Of a stretch of 64,000 bases of DNA, positions 52,745 through 64,000 are shown piece by piece. Under the pieces are notes generated by a model. It saw only the letters and a list, made by a program, of their open reading frames with translations. It did not search any database and was not told the DNA's origin. This stretch comes from Tipula vernalis (lineage: Eukaryota > Arthropoda > Insecta > Diptera > Tipulidae), in assembly GCA_958295665.1 (NCBI GenBank), contig OY282559.1:247376764-247440763 (forward strand), given 5' to 3'. Each line of letters opens with the position of its first letter. The stretch's first letter is position 1. A program made the position numbers and the translations under genes.

Positions 52745-53232
52745 AAAAATGGAGGTGTGGCCAACACACGACTTTCTTTTACGAACAGAGAATTTTGAGA
52801 AATTTTATTTTTTTCTTAATTTTTTTTTTAATTTTTTTTTTAATTTTTTATTTTTATTTGTTTTTAATTTTTGGAAACATTTTGTTTAAAGTAATTTTTT
52901 GTAAACCTTATACTTTTTAAGATATTTGCAAAATAAATTTTCTGGACCAAGGAAGTGGCCACTTCCGGTTAGCCGATTTGGAGTAAAATTCACTGGGACC
53001 TCCCAATTTATCAAAAAAGCTTAAATCTGAAATTTCAGTTCGATTGGTTAAACCATCTGGGCTGTAGAGAGGACACAGATAGACTGACAGACTAACAGAC
53101 TGACAGACAGACAGACAGACACCATTTCGAAACCCACTTTTTCGGACTCAGGGGACCTCAAAACAAATAAATCTCTAAAAATCTCAAGGTTCAAAATTTT
53201 CATGATTACTATACTTTCTAGAGTAAAAGAAA
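52745..53232 (+). mobile_element. Dispersed element R2, copy downstream of FAR gene 3
   Basis: Same ends and internal order as the other copies. It has a few bases missing near its 3' end, where TACTTTCTAGAG replaces TACTTTATTTTACTAGAG. Confidence 0.8.
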
Positions 53233-53333
53233 GTAAAATATCATGAATAATCCTAAATGTGAATCTGAACTTTAATGTTTTGGTAGTTTAGGCGTGATTT
53301 ACTTTGCCGTCCTTGCAATATGGTCTCTTTAAC

Positions 53334-54103
53334 CAAAGCATTCCTAAATATACAAGCCGTCAGGTTTAGACCAATTTTAAAAGAAGCTTAATTTAAGGGA
53401 GATACATTTGACGATTTCCCATAAGAACCCATGTAAAACTAAACATTTTTGATTAAAATTTTATGAATGAAAAATACTCTTAACAGAAAATATTTTTAGG
53501 TTTATATTTAAATCAAACCTTTGAGTATAACATATTTTAAAATCAATAACTTAAATTTAGTAATTTTATTAATATAATTAAAATAAAATTGTACAAATTT
53601 ACTTTTTGTTTGTATGTCTATGTGAAAAATACAGTATAAAATTATTATAAAAACGAAATAAATGACGTAAGATCTTACTTACTATCTATTAAAGACTTTA
53701 AAATACAATACACTAGAAATAAACAAACTACGTACAACCACTTTTTAACAACAATAAAAACTAAATGGTTTGTTTGCATGAAAGAAAAAAAAGTTTGTTT
53801 CTCCTCTTTAGTTTAACGTCTTTGCTATTTATTGACATTTTTCTATTATAAAAAAATCATAAATTAAATATCTATAAACAAAATTTTAATAATTAATTTT
53901 CAAATCAAATATTTATCAATTATTCTTCTTGATAACATATAAATCAAAATTCATTTTTTGTAAGATTTTTCATTTACGAAAAACGATATTAAAAAAACTT
54001 AAATTATGATTTGTATGAAAAATCAATTTTTTTTTATGTTTCTATCCCCCTTATATTAAGTTCGAATGTTATCCTGACGGCTTGTATTTTTAGGAATGCT
54101 TTG
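53334..54103. mobile_element. Foldback element with ~30-bp inverted ends
   Basis: The left end CAAAGCATTCCTAAATATAC plus AAGCCGTCAGG matches the complement of the right end with one difference. The interior is A+T-rich and noncoding. No clear target duplication was seen. Confidence 0.75.
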
Positions 54104-54430
54104 CTATAACCTTGTATTTATATATAGAGTGATCACGAAAACAAAAAAAAAGTTACAATATTACCTCGCTCGAAGAGTAGAGCGCGACAATCGATATGTT
54201 TATAGAGTAGAATGAATAATATAATGAAACGAAGAAATAATCTTGGGCCTTACCACCGACTCCGCCGGGGTTCGTTGTTCTTCGCTTTTTCATTTTCGCT
54301 TCGCCTAATGCTACCACACTACAAACAACGCAACGCTATAAGCGAATTTTTGGGCACTGAACTTATCATTACCTGTCAAATATATGAAGTTTAAGGTTAT
54401 TATAAAAAAGTAAACATTTAAATTCGCAAC

Positions 54431-55690
54431 ATGAATTCAATTGCCCATTATTTTATGGACAGCGATAGCAAAGATGAACTTGATCGGAGAAGCGTAAGAG
54501 CCACTTCGTCTCCTCTTCCTCTTCCAGAAACAACGTTAGTATAAAATTTCTGATATTTTACATTTTGTTAGTATACTAAACATTCTTTTATTATAATAGT
54601 TTTTGGCAATTATTTCGGCTATCAAAAGAAGCTTTCGCATATGTATGGAAGAAATATCGGGAGATTTTAAAACACATAACAGCAATTGCATTCCACCAAT
54701 TACAAAATTGGCTGCAACACTTCGTCTTCTTGCAGAAGGTTCCTATCAACGAGGTGTAGGGCAAGACTACAATATTGAGCTGGCGCAACAAACGGTAAGC
54801 AAATTTTTCGGTGAAACCCTAGATATAATAGAAAAAAAATTATGTTCTAAATGGATTGCACTGGACATAACCGAGCACAAAAAAACAGAAACTAAGAAAA
54901 GATTTTATGAAAAAATTGGGTACCCCGGTGTAATCGGGTGCATTGATGGAAGCCATATTAGTATCTTGAAACCATCCATTTCAGAACATATTTACTTTAA
55001 TCGGAAAGGATATCATAGCTTAAGTATTATGTTGGTAAGATTTAATACTTCAATTTTGATTACATACATATTTGGTTTGTTTTTGAACCAATATCTTAAC
55101 TTAATTTCAAGATTTGTGACCATAAACTGCGGATCAAAGCAGTTAATGCCCGTTATGGTGGCTCCTGCCATGACTCAATGATTTGGAGTCTTAGCAGCGC
55201 CCGAGAATATTTACAGCGTCAATGGAGAGCTGGCGATACAAATTCATGGCTGATACGTAAAGATTTTCAAAGGTAATATTTTATATAAAAAATAACATTT
55301 TTTATTATAGCGGATTCTGGATATCCATTAGAGCCCTGGATTATAACTCCGTTTAGAGCAGCTGCTGACGGTTCATCTGAAGCAAGGTTTAATACCTTGC
55401 ATTCAAAAGCGCGTAATCCAGTTGAAAGATGTATCGGGCTGTTGAAAGCTAGATTTAGAGCCCTACTCTCAGCAAGGCAGCTACATTATACTCCAGAAAA
55501 AGCTTGCCAAATCGTGAATGTTTGTTGTGTTTTGCACAATATATGCATCCACTATGGCGTTGATTGGAATGATGATATACCACTGGATAATGACGCAGTT
55601 AGCCTTATGATGGAACATACCTCCGATAACACTACAACAGCAAATGCAGCCAAAAAAGTTCGTGAACGAATTAAAAATGCAATTTTATAA
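54431..55690 (+). CDS. PIF/Harbinger transposase (4 exons, one frameshift)
   Basis: Exons 54431-54534, 54600-55034, 55112-55256 and 55311-55690 with GT-AG junctions. The N-terminal block FWQLFRLSKEAFAYVWKKY is in one frame, and IPPITKLAATLRLLAEGSYQ onward is shifted by one base, so a single frameshift lies near 54660-54690. The exon sum (1064) is also one base short of a whole number of codons. The DDE nuclease residues are all present: GCIDGSH (Asp), YGGSCHDSMIW (Asp) and NPVERCIG (Glu), with the usual HNIC near the C-terminus. Length (about 354 codons) is normal for Harbinger transposases. With the convergent Myb-like gene it forms a recent, nearly complete element. The frameshift could also be a sequencing error. 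Confidence 0.88.
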
Positions 55691-55961
55691 TATTATTTTG
55701 TATATTTATTTTGTCAATAAAAACAAGTTCTTCATAAAAATCACATAATTCATTAGATTAATTAATTCATCACAGTTGATATGGCATAAAGCAAAGTAAT
55801 AAAATAAAAAATAATAAAACCAATATCTACATCTTTTAACAACTAAAATTTTAATTTTCGGAGTCGTACGATGACCGGTTATTCTTCCTCAGCGGCAAAT
55901 TAATTTTATTTTTTTTAAGTTCTAATTTGTCTTTTCTCAACTTGAGTTTCTCTAGCCGATA

Positions 55962-56770
55962 CTACTTTTTATTTTGTAAGGCTTCTTTTTTTAATTTTAG
56001 CTTTTCCTCACTCTGATAAAATCGTTTTCTTTGAAACCTTGAAATTTTCTTTAACTCCCCGATTACAATTTTAAACTGTGACGATAAATCTTCATAGAAA
56101 CTTTGTTGTGTGGCTTTTGCTCGTGGTTTTTTTGTTGAGCGCCGTTCTGTAGCTTCTGGTAAAGACGGCATATCTATATCAATGCAAGTCGCTTCGGCTA
56201 GTACGTAATCTTCAATTTGCGCTTGATCTATCTTTGTATGAATAAAATTCAGCGATTTTGGTGCTCCATACTCTTGGCCCGACCCACCTTTACATTTGTT
56301 TAAATCTGAAATAATAAAATTTGCAGGGACCACCACCGGTTCCTGCCCGCTCAGCTTTATTTTTTGTGAGATTTTCTCTTATTTTGTATTTCAAGTCTTT
56401 CCAAACCTAAAAATTTAAATATTACAATAATAGCTGCGTTTTTTTATTCGCTCCGGATAGCTGCTATCGAGAGCCGTCATTTTTCTACTCTTAAATTTAA
56501 ATTTTACGCGCTATTTATTGGTAAACTAAACTTATTTAACATCAAACTAATAGGTTCTTACACGTTTTCATCCCAACACATCATATATTAGCGGCCCACA
56601 TAAATTAAATTTGTTAATTGCTTCACCCCATAGAGCTTCGACTTGCTTTTTTTGCATCGGGTGAATTTAGAAGTCCTCGAGCCAAATCTTTGTTTTCTTC
56701 TAGGAACTCAGCAAGTTCCCTGTATTGCGCCTGGTTTGTGTTTGAGTTTTTCTTTTTTAATGACCTAAAA
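55962..56770 (-). pseudogene. Harbinger Myb/SANT-like protein gene, damaged
   Basis: Minus strand, convergent with the transposase. The first exon (about 56760-56590) reads NTNQAQYRELAEFLEENKDL, then LWGEAINKFNLCGP with a frameshift. An intron follows, then VWKDLKYKIRENL and AGTGGGPCKF. The last ORF (56336-55962) has a Lys/Glu-rich coiled C-terminus (ELKKISRFQRKRFYQSEEKL). These are features of the DNA-binding partner protein of PIF/Harbinger elements, which brings the transposase to nucleus and ends. A truncated MITE sits in its intron. Confidence 0.7.
56435..56552. mobile_element. Truncated copy of the 8957-9214 MITE
   Basis: GTTTTTTTATTCGCTCCGGA to TTTAACATCAAACTA matches the complement of the right half of the 8957-9214 element for about 115 bases. 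The other half is absent. Confidence 0.8.
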
Positions 56771-57179
56771 CATTAGAAAATAATGACAAATGTTAAGAAT
56801 TATTTTACAAAATTTAATATTGAACCACAAATTTCATTAAAAAATTAATAACATAACCTATTATTTTAGTTTCACTATTTTATAATTAAATATACACGTT
56901 AGTTTTTAGCAAAAATTATCTATTCTTTTCTAAATACGTAAACAAATTGTTTGCTTTATATATATAAATGTATATTAAAATTATGTACTTACATTTTAAG
57001 ACCACAAATTATGTACAGGCGAACAACAACGACATAAAATACTATATAAAGCGTTTATAAAATCGCTTGTCATCGAAAATGAACGAGTTCGTTTTTTATA
57101 GTACCAAATTATTTTAAAATTACGGCTTAAAGACCCTTACAAACGCTTCTCTTGTTTTTCTGCCACTCAACTCCATGCA
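56771..57179. other. Spacer after the Harbinger element
   Basis: A+T-rich. The element's right terminal repeat is expected in or near this stretch but was not identified. Confidence 0.35.
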
Positions 57180-60100
57180 ACCTATCTCGACCTCAACTTT
57201 AATTAGCTCAAACAAAATCTCAACTCTCTAATCAACTGCACACTCAAGGATAACACAATTACGAAATCAACTAGATTTGAAAGCTACAAGCGTGTATGAA
57301 CTCAATCAAATCAACTCAATATACATCGAACTATAACCTCAACTCGACCCTAAAATAAACTCCAACCGAAAACCGAACCCTCACTCAAAACCAAATCAAC
57401 TTCAACTCATGCCTTATTTTATCCTAATTCGACCTTAATACAACCTTCAATCTAACCCTTAACTCAACCATAACTCAACCCCAACTCATTACTTAACTCA
57501 ATTAATAAAACTCAACCCTCAATTCAACCCCAAACGTAAACTCAAAATCAACACGTTTTGAAAACTAAACACGTACATAAATGACTTAACTCTCAAATAA
57601 ATATCCAACCCTCTGGCCAACAACGCGATTCTCAACGAAACCTTATTAAACCTGCAAATGGAACTCAATTCACAACACAATGTGTTTTTTACTTTACTTT
57701 ATATTTTATGCTTAATACTTTTTACTTTTACTTTTTTTAGTTTGTAAGTTAATGTTTTTATTTTGTTTGTACATATATTGCATAAAATATAAAGTATAAA
57801 TAAATAAATCTGTAAATAAAATTTATTATTTTTTACTTTTTACTTTTTACATTTTACATTTTACATTTTTACTTTTTTACTTTTTTACTTTTTTACTTTT
57901 TTACTTTTTTACTTTTTTACTTTTTTACTTTTTTACTTTTTTACTTTTTTACTTTTTTACTTTTTTACTTTTTTACTTTTTTACTTTTTTACTTTTTTAC
58001 TTTTTTACTTTTTTACTTTTTTACTTTTTTACTTTTTTACTTTTTTACTTTTTTACTTTTTTACTTTTTTACTTTTTTACTTTTTTACTTTTTTACTTTT
58101 TTACTTTTTTACTTTTTTACTTTTTTACTTTTTTACTTTTTTACTTTTTTACTTTTTTACTTTTTTACTTTTTTACTTTTTTACTTTTTTACTTTTTTAC
58201 TTTTTTACTTTTTTACTTTTTTACTTTTTTACTTTTTTACTTTTTTACTTTTTTACTTTTTTACTTTTTTACTTTTTTACTTTTTTACTTTTTTACTTTT
58301 TTACTTTTTTACTTTTTTACTTTTTTACTTTTTTACTTTTTTACTTTTTTACTTTTTTACTTTTTTACTTTTTTACTTTTTTACTTTTTTACTTTTTTAC
58401 TTTTTTACTTTTTTACTTTTTTACTTTTTTACTTTTTTACTTTTTTACTTTTTTACTTTTTTACTTTTTTACTTTTTTACTTTTTTACTTTTTTACTTTT
58501 TTACTTTTTTACTTTTTTACTTTTTTACTTTTTTACTTTTTTACTTTTTTACTTTTTTACTTTTTTACTTTTTTACTTTTTTACTTTTTTACTTTTTTAC
58601 TTTTTTACTTTTTTACTTTTTTACTTTTTTACTTTTTTACTTTTTTACTTTTTTACTTTTTTACTTTTTTACTTTTTTACTTTTTTACTTTTTTACTTTT
58701 TTACTTTTTTACTTTTTTACTTTTTTACTTTTTTACTTTTTTACTTTTTTACTTTTTTACTTTTTTACTTTTTTACTTTTTTACTTTTTTACTTTTTTAC
58801 TTTTTTACTTTTTTACTTTTTTACTTTTTTACTTTTTTACTTTTTTACTTTTTTACTTTTTTACTTTTTTACTTTTTTACTTTTTTACTCTTTTTTACTT
58901 TTTTACTTTTTTACTTTTTTACTTTTTTACTTTTTTACTTTTTTACTTTTTTACTTTTTTACTTTTTTACTTTTTTACTTTTTTACTTTTTTACTTTTTT
59001 ACTTTTTACTTTTTTACTTTTTTACTTTTTTACTTTTTTACTTTTTTACTTTTTTACTTTTTTTACTTTTTTACTTTTTTACTTTTTTACTTTTTTACTT
59101 TTTTACTTTTTTACTTTTTTACTTTTTTACTTTTTTACTTTTTTACTTTTTTACTTTTTTACTTTTTTACTTTTTTACTTTTTTACTTTTTTACTTTTTT
59201 ACTTTTTTACTTTTTACTTTGTTACTTGTTACTTGTTACTTGTTACTTGTTACTTGTTACTTTTACTTGTTACTTTTTACTTTTTACTTTTTACTTTTTA
59301 CTTTTTACTTTTTACTTTTTACTTTTTACTTTTTACTTTTTACTTTTTTACTTTTACTTTTTACTTTTTACTTTTTACTTTTTACTTTTTACTTTTTACT
59401 TTTTACTTTTTACTTTTTACTTTTTACTTTTTACTTTTTACTTTTTACTTTTACTTTTTACTTTTTACTTTTTACTTTTTACTTTTACTTTTTACTTTTT
59501 ACTTTTTACTTTTTACTTTTTACTTTTTACTTTTTACTTTTTACTTTTTACTTTTTACTTTTTACTTTTTACTTTTTACTTTTTACTTTTTACTTTTTAC
59601 TTTTTACTTTTTACTTTTTACTTTTTACTTTTTACTTTTTACTTTTTACTTTTTACTTTTTACTTTTTACTTTTTACTTTTTACTTTTTACTTTTTACTT
59701 TTTACTTTTTACTTTTTACTTTTTACTTTTTACTTTTTACTTTTTACTTTTTACTTTTTACTTTTTACTTTTTACTTTTTACTTTTTACTTTTTACTTTT
59801 TACTTTTTACTTTTTACTTTTTACTTTTTACTTTTTACTTTTTACTTTTTACTTTTTACTTTTTACTTTTTACTTTTTACTTTTTACTTTTTACTTTTTA
59901 CTTTTTTACTTTTTACTTTTTACTTTTTACTTTTTACTTTTTACTTTTTACTTTTTACTTTTTACTTTTTACTTTTTACTTTTTACTTTTTACTTTTTAC
60001 TTTTTACTTTTTACTTTTTACTTTTTACTTTTTACTTTTTACTTTTTACTTTTTACTTTTTACTTTTTACTTTTTACTTTTTACTTTTTACTTTTTACTT

Positions 60101-62297
60101 TTTACTTTTTACTTTTTACTTTTTACTTTTTACTTTTTACTTTTTACTTTTTACTTTTTACTTTTTACTTTTTACTTTTTACTTTTTACTTTTTACTTTT
60201 TACTTTTTACTTTTTACTTTTTACTTTTTACTTTTTACTTTTTACTTTTTACTTTTTACTTTTTACTTTTTACTTTTTACTTTTTACTTTTTACTTTTTA
60301 CTTTTTACTTTTTACTTTTTACTTTTTACTTTTTACTTTTTACTTTTTACTTTTTACTTTTTACTTTTTACTTTTTACTTTTTACTTTTTACTTTTTACT
60401 TACTTTTACTTTTTACTTTTTACTTTTTACTTTTTACTTTTTACTTTTTACTTTTTACTTTTTACTTTTTACTTTTTACTTTTTACTTTTTACTTTTTAC
60501 TTTTTACTTTTTACTTTTTACTTTTTACTTTTTACTTTTTACTTTTTACTTTTTACTTTTTACTTTTCACTTCTTTTTACTTTTTACTTTTTACTTGTTT
60601 TTACTTTTTACTTTTTACTTGTTTTTACTTTTTACTTTTTACTTTTACTTTTTACTTTTTACTTTTTACTTTTTACTTTTTACTTTTTACTTTTTACTTT
60701 TTACTTTTTACTTTTTACTTTTTACTTTTTACTTTTTACTTTTTACTTACTTTTTACTTTTTACTTTTTACTTTTTACTTTTTACTTTTTACTTTTTACT
60801 TTTTACTTTTTACTTTTTACTTTTTACTTTTTACTTTTTACTTTTTACTTTTTACTTTTTACTTTTTACTTTTTACTTTTTACTTTTTACTTTTTACTTT
60901 TTACTTTTTACTTTTTACTTTTTACTTTTTACTTTTTACTTTTTACTTTTTACTTTTTACTTTTTACTTTTTACTTTTTACTTTTTACTTTTTACTTTTT
61001 ACTTTTTACTTTTTACTTTTTACTTTTTACTTTTTACTTTTTACTTTTTACTTTTTACTTTTTACTTTTTACTTTTTACTTTTTACTTTTTACTTTTTAC
61101 TTTTTACTTTTTACTTTTTACTTTTTACTTTTTACTTTTTACTTTTTACTTTTTACTTTTTACTTTTTACTTTTTACTTTTTACTTTTTACTTTTTACTT
61201 TTTACTTTTTACTTTTTACTTTTTACTTTTTACTTTTTACTTTTTACTTTTTACTTTTTACTTTTTACTTTTTACTTTTTACTTTTTACTTTTTACTTTT
61301 TACTTTTTACTTTTTACTTTTTACTTTTTACTTTTTACTTTTTACTTTTTACTTTTTACTTTTTACTTTTTACTTTTTACTTTTTACTTTTTACTTTTTA
61401 CTTTTTACTTTTTACTTTTTACTTTTTACTTTTTACTTTTTACTTTTTACTTTTTACTTTTTACTTTTTACTTTTTACTTTTTACTTTTTACTTTTTACT
61501 TTTTACTTTTTACTTTTTACTTTTTACTTTTTACTTTTTACTTTTTACTTTTTACTTTTTACTTTTTACTTTTTACTTTTTACTTTTTACTTTTTACTTT
61601 TTACTTTTTACTTTTTACTTTTTACTTTTTATTTTTTACGGTTTAGCTGACATTTTTTTCTGGACATTTTGTTTGCTTTTTCCGATTTTGGGACTTTTAA
61701 AACGTCGAGAAAATTGGTTTTGGCCACCTAAATATTTGATCATTTTTGGTAGGATTTCAATACTTTGGTCTCTTTAGACCGAATTAATTGAGTATTTTTA
61801 AAATCAGCGGTGACAATTTTTTTTGCTGTACAGCAATGGCTGGTCAATTTGACTTGAAAGGTGAATAGCTTGAAGGGTGAAGCAATATATTTTTCGACAA
61901 AATATCGACCAGTGTACTCAAAGTTGGAACTATTTAATCTCTGTTAACCTAGAATTAATTAGTGACAATTTCTTGCCAAAAAAACTCTTGTCGCTTCAGC
62001 CTTCAGGGCTGTTTCAAGTTGTGTTTACTGATATCATATCGTGCATTTCACAACTGATTTTTGGAGCCGCATTATTTTGGAAGCTGATGCTTCCTGGAAA
62101 AAATAGTGGGTGAAAACCTAAAAGAAAACAAATTTGGTATGATAACCTGCAGGCCACTTCGTTTCCGGCGTCGATCTACAAGATTTCTTTTTCGTAAATG
62201 CTACTGACGAATTCATCTTCTCTTCCCATGCGGATAAATTAGATATATTTCAAAACCTGGTGCAGTATTTTTGGGAAGCCGAGACGTATCCTGTTAC
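57180..62297. repeat. Dispersed repeat family R1, copy C
   Basis: The 5' block is a G-poor, CAACTCAA-rich run (57180-57670). It is followed by a spacer with TTTTTTTAGTTTGTAAGTTA as in copies A and B, a 3.8 kb minisatellite, the common 3' block (61670-61860), and on to CGAGACGTATCCTGTTAC. The nested R2 element of copies A and B is absent near 62095. Homology to copies A and B breaks at 62297, where another sequence is inserted. Confidence 0.8.
57826..61639 (+). repeat. TTTTT(T)AC minisatellite, ~3.8 kb
   Basis: Three blocks: period 8 (TTTTTTAC) from about 57866 to 59210, a short GTTACTT block at about 59216-59265, and period 7 (TTTTTAC) from about 59266 to 61630. There are a few isolated length variants (near 58890, 59005, 59060, 59345, 59450, 59900, 60400, 60570-60645, 60745). 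The 800-residue ORFs in all three frames are a product of the repeat. Confidence 0.98.
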
Positions 62298-64000
62298 TAT
62301 GTAACGCAATCCCCAAGGGATTACGTTAACAGACATGAGAATAGCGGTCTGATGCGGTATAGTAGCTGGCTAGAGCTCACGGTGCGGCGTGGGGGTTTTC
62401 AGACATATTTCTCATGCTTGAATAACCGCATGAAGAACAAAATTAGAGGGGCAAATGGAAATTAAAATTATATTGCCACGGCCTCAACGACAAAAAGAAA
62501 ATGATAAGCTGGGAGTGATCGATCCGGAGTGACCGTCTCAATCCCAGGCGATCACCACCGTGACTGCCACACGGGCCTCCCCTCATCGGCCCGCCTACTG
62601 GGATTCTGTTTCCCAGTCGCGACGGCCACCGATGCCACTATGAGGGAAGGACGCCCGCATGACAATCCCAGCGACAATCCCCCGGAACGGAGACCGTCAC
62701 CCCGACGCGATCAACTCATATGGCGTGCCGCCCTCCAGCACAGCCTGTCCTGGAGGAACGAACGGCACGCACGGAACAGGGTGGAAAAAGGCCGATCCTT
62801 CACATGACCACCCCTCACATCATCCGATCAATTATTTGTTTACGCGCACATGGTGCGGCGTAGCACACTACAGTTAGAAATTCAAAGAAAAAATTTTAGG
62901 TTACGGTAAAAGAGAAAAAATTTAAAATTAAGCAAGATAAATTACGTTAAAACTGATTCTACGTTAATGTTAAATTTCACCCCCACTATCACTGTTTTAA
63001 GAAAATTAAGAAAAACACAAAAATACCTGAAAGAAATGTACCGTTATGGGGTCGAACCACACCAAAAAACGGACAACCGAGCCGAAGCGAAGAGAGAAAA
63101 AACGGAAATTCCAAACGCAATTAATCAAAATGACGGAAAAAAAAATATAACCTGACAATACTTTGCTCTAAGTGGGGTTTTCACCAAATCGGTGCACCAC
63201 CACGAAACGCCGAAAACGAACGGTAAAAATAGTAATATATGTACAATATAATGAAAATAGCGAGGGAGAAACAAACTGTTACATAACTTGTATAACTACA
63301 ATTTACAGTTAGCCAGATTGTTTGTCCCTTGATTGTTTTACCTTTTATTTTTAAAGGCCCGTCCGACCACACACCAACCAGCGCCGACGCAGGATCCCCC
63401 TTACACAATTGATTGCCTGCCCCCACGGGCGGGAACACAGCTCCAATATCACGGTCTAATTGACGCAGTTACAGCAAAAAGACCAAATACTTCACGAATT
63501 CTTTATTAACAATTAGCCATCAATTTTTTCCCAGATTTTATATTTGAGGCGTGTACCTTTAGGGTTTTTTTTCAAATTTGGTTTAAGTACACTGATTAAG
63601 AAAACGCAATCACAACGATTTTTGTCTTTTTAGATTTAAGAATGTGAATTTCTTCTTTTTTAACTTTTATATATTTATTATCAATACTTTTTTTTTTTTT
63701 CAAAACCTATTTACACATGTCTTTTAACAAAAAAAAATGTATTCCCTTATTCACGAATTATTTGTATCACTAAAACTTATTTAACAAAATATGGTATATC
63801 AAAAAAAACATCTGACTTTTAAAGTGAATACATATATCAAAAAAAAAAAATATATACTGTATAATACAGCTCATTGAAAACAGTTTATGTTAAATAATAA
63901 ATGATCACACCCCAATTATAAACTATACGGCACCACGGCACTTAATCAAAAAAAAGTTTATAGAAAACTATAACTATATACATATGTATGCCACACGGCA
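62298..64000. mobile_element. Unidentified insertion with an LTR-like edge
   Basis: It begins TGTAACGCAATCCCC exactly where R1 homology stops and runs past the window end. It includes a distinctly G+C-richer part (about 62520-62880 and 63340-63440) inside A+T-rich DNA. No reliable ORF or protein motif was recognised. The TGTAAC start would suit an LTR. The word TGGGGTCGAACC near 63045 resembles a tRNA T-arm but does not form a convincing primer site. Confidence 0.4.

Noticed and set aside
59219..61777. Open frames of 805-852 codons encoding FYFLLFT repeats (also at 2323-2877 and 31576-32313)
   Set aside because: A 7-bp TTTTTAC repeat has no stop in any forward frame, so long ORFs are automatic. 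There is no promoter, codon bias or start context to support a protein.
62529..62877. Two overlapping ORFs of 72-92 residues in the G+C-rich block
   Set aside because: They are open mainly because of higher G+C. No motif was recognised, and they lie in an apparent LTR or leader of an insertion.

Overview
This window looks like A+T-rich nuclear DNA from an insect, most likely a dipteran. The evidence is a tandem family of intron-containing fatty acyl-CoA reductase (FAR) genes with 50-95 bp introns, TATA-type promoters, and a typical arthropod transposon load (LINE, BEL/Pao, a tRNA-Lys-primed LTR element, Tc1, mariner, PIF/Harbinger, a Crypton-like recombinase and many foldback elements). No bacterial-style operons, CRISPR arrays or rRNA genes were seen.

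The genic backbone is three FAR genes on the + strand. Gene 1 is cut by the left edge (exons 3-7, 1-1054). Gene 2 has exon 1 at 14880-15065 and exons 2-7 at 28736-30345. Gene 3 has exon 1 at 34635-34823 and exons 2-7 at 50055-52525. Genes 2 and 3 encode about 491 and 492 residues with an N-terminal Rossmann reductase domain and a C-terminal FAR_C domain. Exon lengths and intron phases are the same in every copy wherever both are visible. In genes 2 and 3, intron 1 is 13.7-15.2 kb and full of transposons; the other introns are tiny, except one that carries a mariner element.

Positions 1-6723 and 29292-36068 are nearly identical and in the same orientation. The copied unit carries the 3' end of one FAR gene, the intergenic region, and the promoter plus first exon of the next. 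The simplest reading is a tandem duplication of about 29.3 kb whose right breakpoint fell inside intron 1 of gene 3. That would leave an orphan FAR promoter and first exon at 5206-5394, in front of gene 2's own first exon. A false duplication from haplotype assembly is the main alternative.

Region by region: 1-6.7 kb, gene 1 end, dispersed repeat with a TTTTTAC minisatellite, orphan exon. 6.7-8.6 kb, LTR-element remnant on the minus strand. 9 kb, a MITE. 10.2-13.3 kb, degraded LINE on the minus strand. 14.9-28.7 kb, gene 2 intron 1 with a coding relic, a 1 kb (TA)n tract, a BEL/Pao relic with a nested MITE, a LINE 3' end and an hAT-like element. 28.7-36.1 kb, gene 2 body and duplication copy 2. 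36.1-50.0 kb, gene 3 intron 1 with (CA)n, paired foldback elements, a Crypton-like relic, a Tc1 element and another MITE. 50.0-52.5 kb, gene 3 body. 52.7-57.1 kb, foldback elements and a two-gene PIF/Harbinger element. 57.2-62.3 kb, third copy of the dispersed repeat with a 3.8 kb minisatellite. 62.3-64 kb, an unidentified insertion with an LTR-like edge.

The FAR proteins would reduce fatty acyl-CoA to fatty alcohol for wax, cuticular lipid or pheromone precursors. All other coding sequence is transposon-derived and mostly broken.
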